Origin: an uncultured Clostridia bacterium
Lineage (GTDB): Bacteria; Bacillota; Clostridia; Christensenellales; Borkfalkiaceae
DNA length: 6,517 nt
Reading direction: 5' to 3'
Assembly: GCA_934249215.1 (NCBI GenBank)
Contig: CAKQKN010000115.1
Span: forward strand, 1 to 6,517
Shown here piece by piece: positions 6,069-6,517 of the stretch (within the stretch, counting starts at the first letter, position 1; each line of letters opens with the position of its first letter). Under the pieces are notes generated by a model, which had not been told where the DNA came from, did no database searches, and saw only the letters and a list, made by a program, of their open reading frames with translations. A program made the position numbers and the translations under genes.

Positions 6069-6295
6069 TACCGAAAAGGCGACTTTTTAGCCCTTTTCCG
6101 TGACCGCTCGATTGCTGTACGTCGAGTACGGCCGCCTCGCGCTCGCGAAAAATCATCTAAAAATGTGCTCTTTTCGGTGCTACGCATTTTTGCGGAGAAG
6201 AAATCGCCGTCTTGCGGTACGGTTTTTGCAAGGCAAACGACCGAAATCGTACTCGACGTACGTTGATGGGAGTGAGCCATAAAGGAACCAAAACA
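6069..6295 (+). ncRNA. Pseudoknotted structured element, copy A (candidate new non-coding RNA or structured repeat)
   Basis: Stem P1: ACCGAAAAG (6070-6078) with CTTTTCGGT (6170-6178), continuing inward through G6079-C6168, C6080-G6167, G6081-T6166 and CTTTTTAG (6083-6090) with CTAAAAA (6157-6163) plus G6165. Stem P2: 6094-6107 with 6139-6151, one bulge and one C/C mismatch. Its 31-nt loop holds GTACGTCGAGTACG (6117-6130), which pairs perfectly with CGTACTCGACGTAC (6248-6261): a 14-bp pseudoknot. Between them lie a CGCA/TGCG hairpin (6183-6194) and a 7-bp hairpin (6209-6215 with 6228-6234). Conserved with copy B outside the stems: GGTGC then GCATTT and TGCGG, AGGCAAAC, ACCGAAA, and GTTGA-x-GG after the pseudoknot. 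All wobble pairs are G-U on the + strand and would be A/C on the minus strand, so the + strand is the likely RNA. No promoter was recognised. A MITE-like repeat is the main alternative. Confidence 0.6.
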
Positions 6296-6300
6296 TTGTT

Positions 6301-6517
6301 GCCTTAAAGCCGTCTTTTAAGCACCTTTCGGCAAGCACTCGCTTGCAGTATGGCATACAACTTCGTTCGTGTTTGCCGAAATCTGCACACAAAATACGGC
6401 TTTAAGGTGCCTTGCATTTGTGCGGCGATAAATCGAGGTAATTAAAGGCAAACAACCGAAACAGTATGCCATACGTTGAAGGTTGTTTAACGCATAAGTA
6501 ACCGATTTTGCGCCGCA
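6301..6517 (+). ncRNA. Pseudoknotted structured element, copy B (runs to window edge)
   Basis: Stem P1: CCTTAAAGCCGT (6302-6313) with ACGGCTTTAAGG (6396-6407), a perfect 12 bp, then a C/T mismatch and TTTT/AAAA (6315-6318 with 6391-6394). Stem P2: TTTCGGCAAGCAC (6326-6338) with GTGTTTGCCGAAA (6369-6381), 13 bp including one G-U. The 30-nt P2 loop holds GTATGGCATAC (6348-6358), nine bases in as in copy A, which pairs with GTATGCCATAC (6464-6474). A TGCA/TGCG hairpin (6413-6424, one T-G pair) follows P1. AACAACC (6451-6457) can pair with GGTTGTT (6481-6487) around the pseudoknot strand. Copy B lacks the 7-bp hairpin of copy A and is ~14 nt shorter there. Its flank after the pseudoknot (GTTGAAGG, then CATAAGTAACCG) resembles that of copy A, so the unit probably ends near the window edge. 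Confidence 0.6.

Larger units (their letters stand above)
6069..6517. repeat. Two tandem diverged copies of a ~230-bp element
   Basis: Positions shift by 230-231 between copies. Aligned without gaps, 6075-6123 and 6306-6354 match at roughly 60 percent. The segment after P1 also aligns (GGTGC, GCATTT, TGCGG, AAATCG, AGGCAAAC, ACCGAAA, GTTGA-x-GG). Several open frames of 60-70 codons cross the repeat on both strands, none with a credible ribosome binding site, so the stretch is treated as non-coding. Confidence 0.8.

Noticed and set aside
5757..6266. 169-codon open frame on the + strand from inside holA into the repeat region
   Set aside because: It begins antisense within holA, crosses the holA promoter and ends in copy A of the structured element; no ribosome binding site and biased composition.
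6068..6392. 60-70 codon open frames on both strands across the repeats (6068-6280 minus, 6100-6282 plus, 6180-6392 minus)
   Set aside because: None has a ribosome binding site, they overlap each other on both strands, and conservation between the copies follows the RNA stems rather than codons.
6069..6517. CRISPR array or tandem riboswitch of a known class
   Set aside because: There are only two long diverged units without short identical repeats and spacers. I do not see the conserved core of a known tandem aptamer such as glycine, and no gene follows within the window.

Overview
The window looks like a chromosomal housekeeping segment from an anaerobic Bacillota of the class Clostridia, probably an uncultured gut lineage; this is inference, with no rRNA marker present. 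The support is a LexA-family repressor with a Bacillus-type operator (GAAC-N4-GTTT), a CdaA-type di-AMP cyclase, strong GGAGG ribosome binding sites, a TTG start on holA, and a small Cys-rich protein of a kind I associate with Clostridia.

Layout. Positions 1-463 (+) hold the C-terminal part of a protein with two tandem Myb/SANT-like helix-turn-helix repeats, closed by a hairpin terminator that probably also serves the convergent dxs. Positions 559-2793 (-) hold a 95-residue Cys/His-rich metal-binding protein followed by a divergent 1-deoxyxylulose-5-phosphate synthase (dxs). The intergenic region 2794-2952 carries the lexA promoter with a LexA box on its -35. lexA (2953-3546, +) follows with all cleavage and catalytic residues. 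After it come a strong terminator, other hairpins and a stretch resembling the 3' half of a glycine riboswitch. On the minus strand are holA (DNA polymerase III delta, 4946-5914), cdaA (3928-4727 region) and an overlooked 35-residue single-TM protein (3809-3916) whose Shine-Dalgarno overlaps the cdaA stop codon.

The most unusual part is the last ~450 bases (6069-6517). Nothing there codes convincingly. The stretch consists of two tandem, diverged copies of a ~230-nt element. Both fold, on the + strand, into the same architecture: an outer stem P1, an inner stem P2, and a P2 apical-loop segment that pairs with a downstream strand to form a pseudoknot. The two copies differ in sequence but keep pairing through many compensatory changes, and the wobble pairs are G-U only if the + strand is the RNA. 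I propose a structured non-coding RNA family or an RNA-structured mobile repeat; I cannot assign it to a known class.

Functionally, the genes cover SOS control (lexA), replication (holA), c-di-AMP signalling (cdaA) and isoprenoid/thiamine/pyridoxal precursor supply (dxs). They are ordinary neighbours rather than one pathway.
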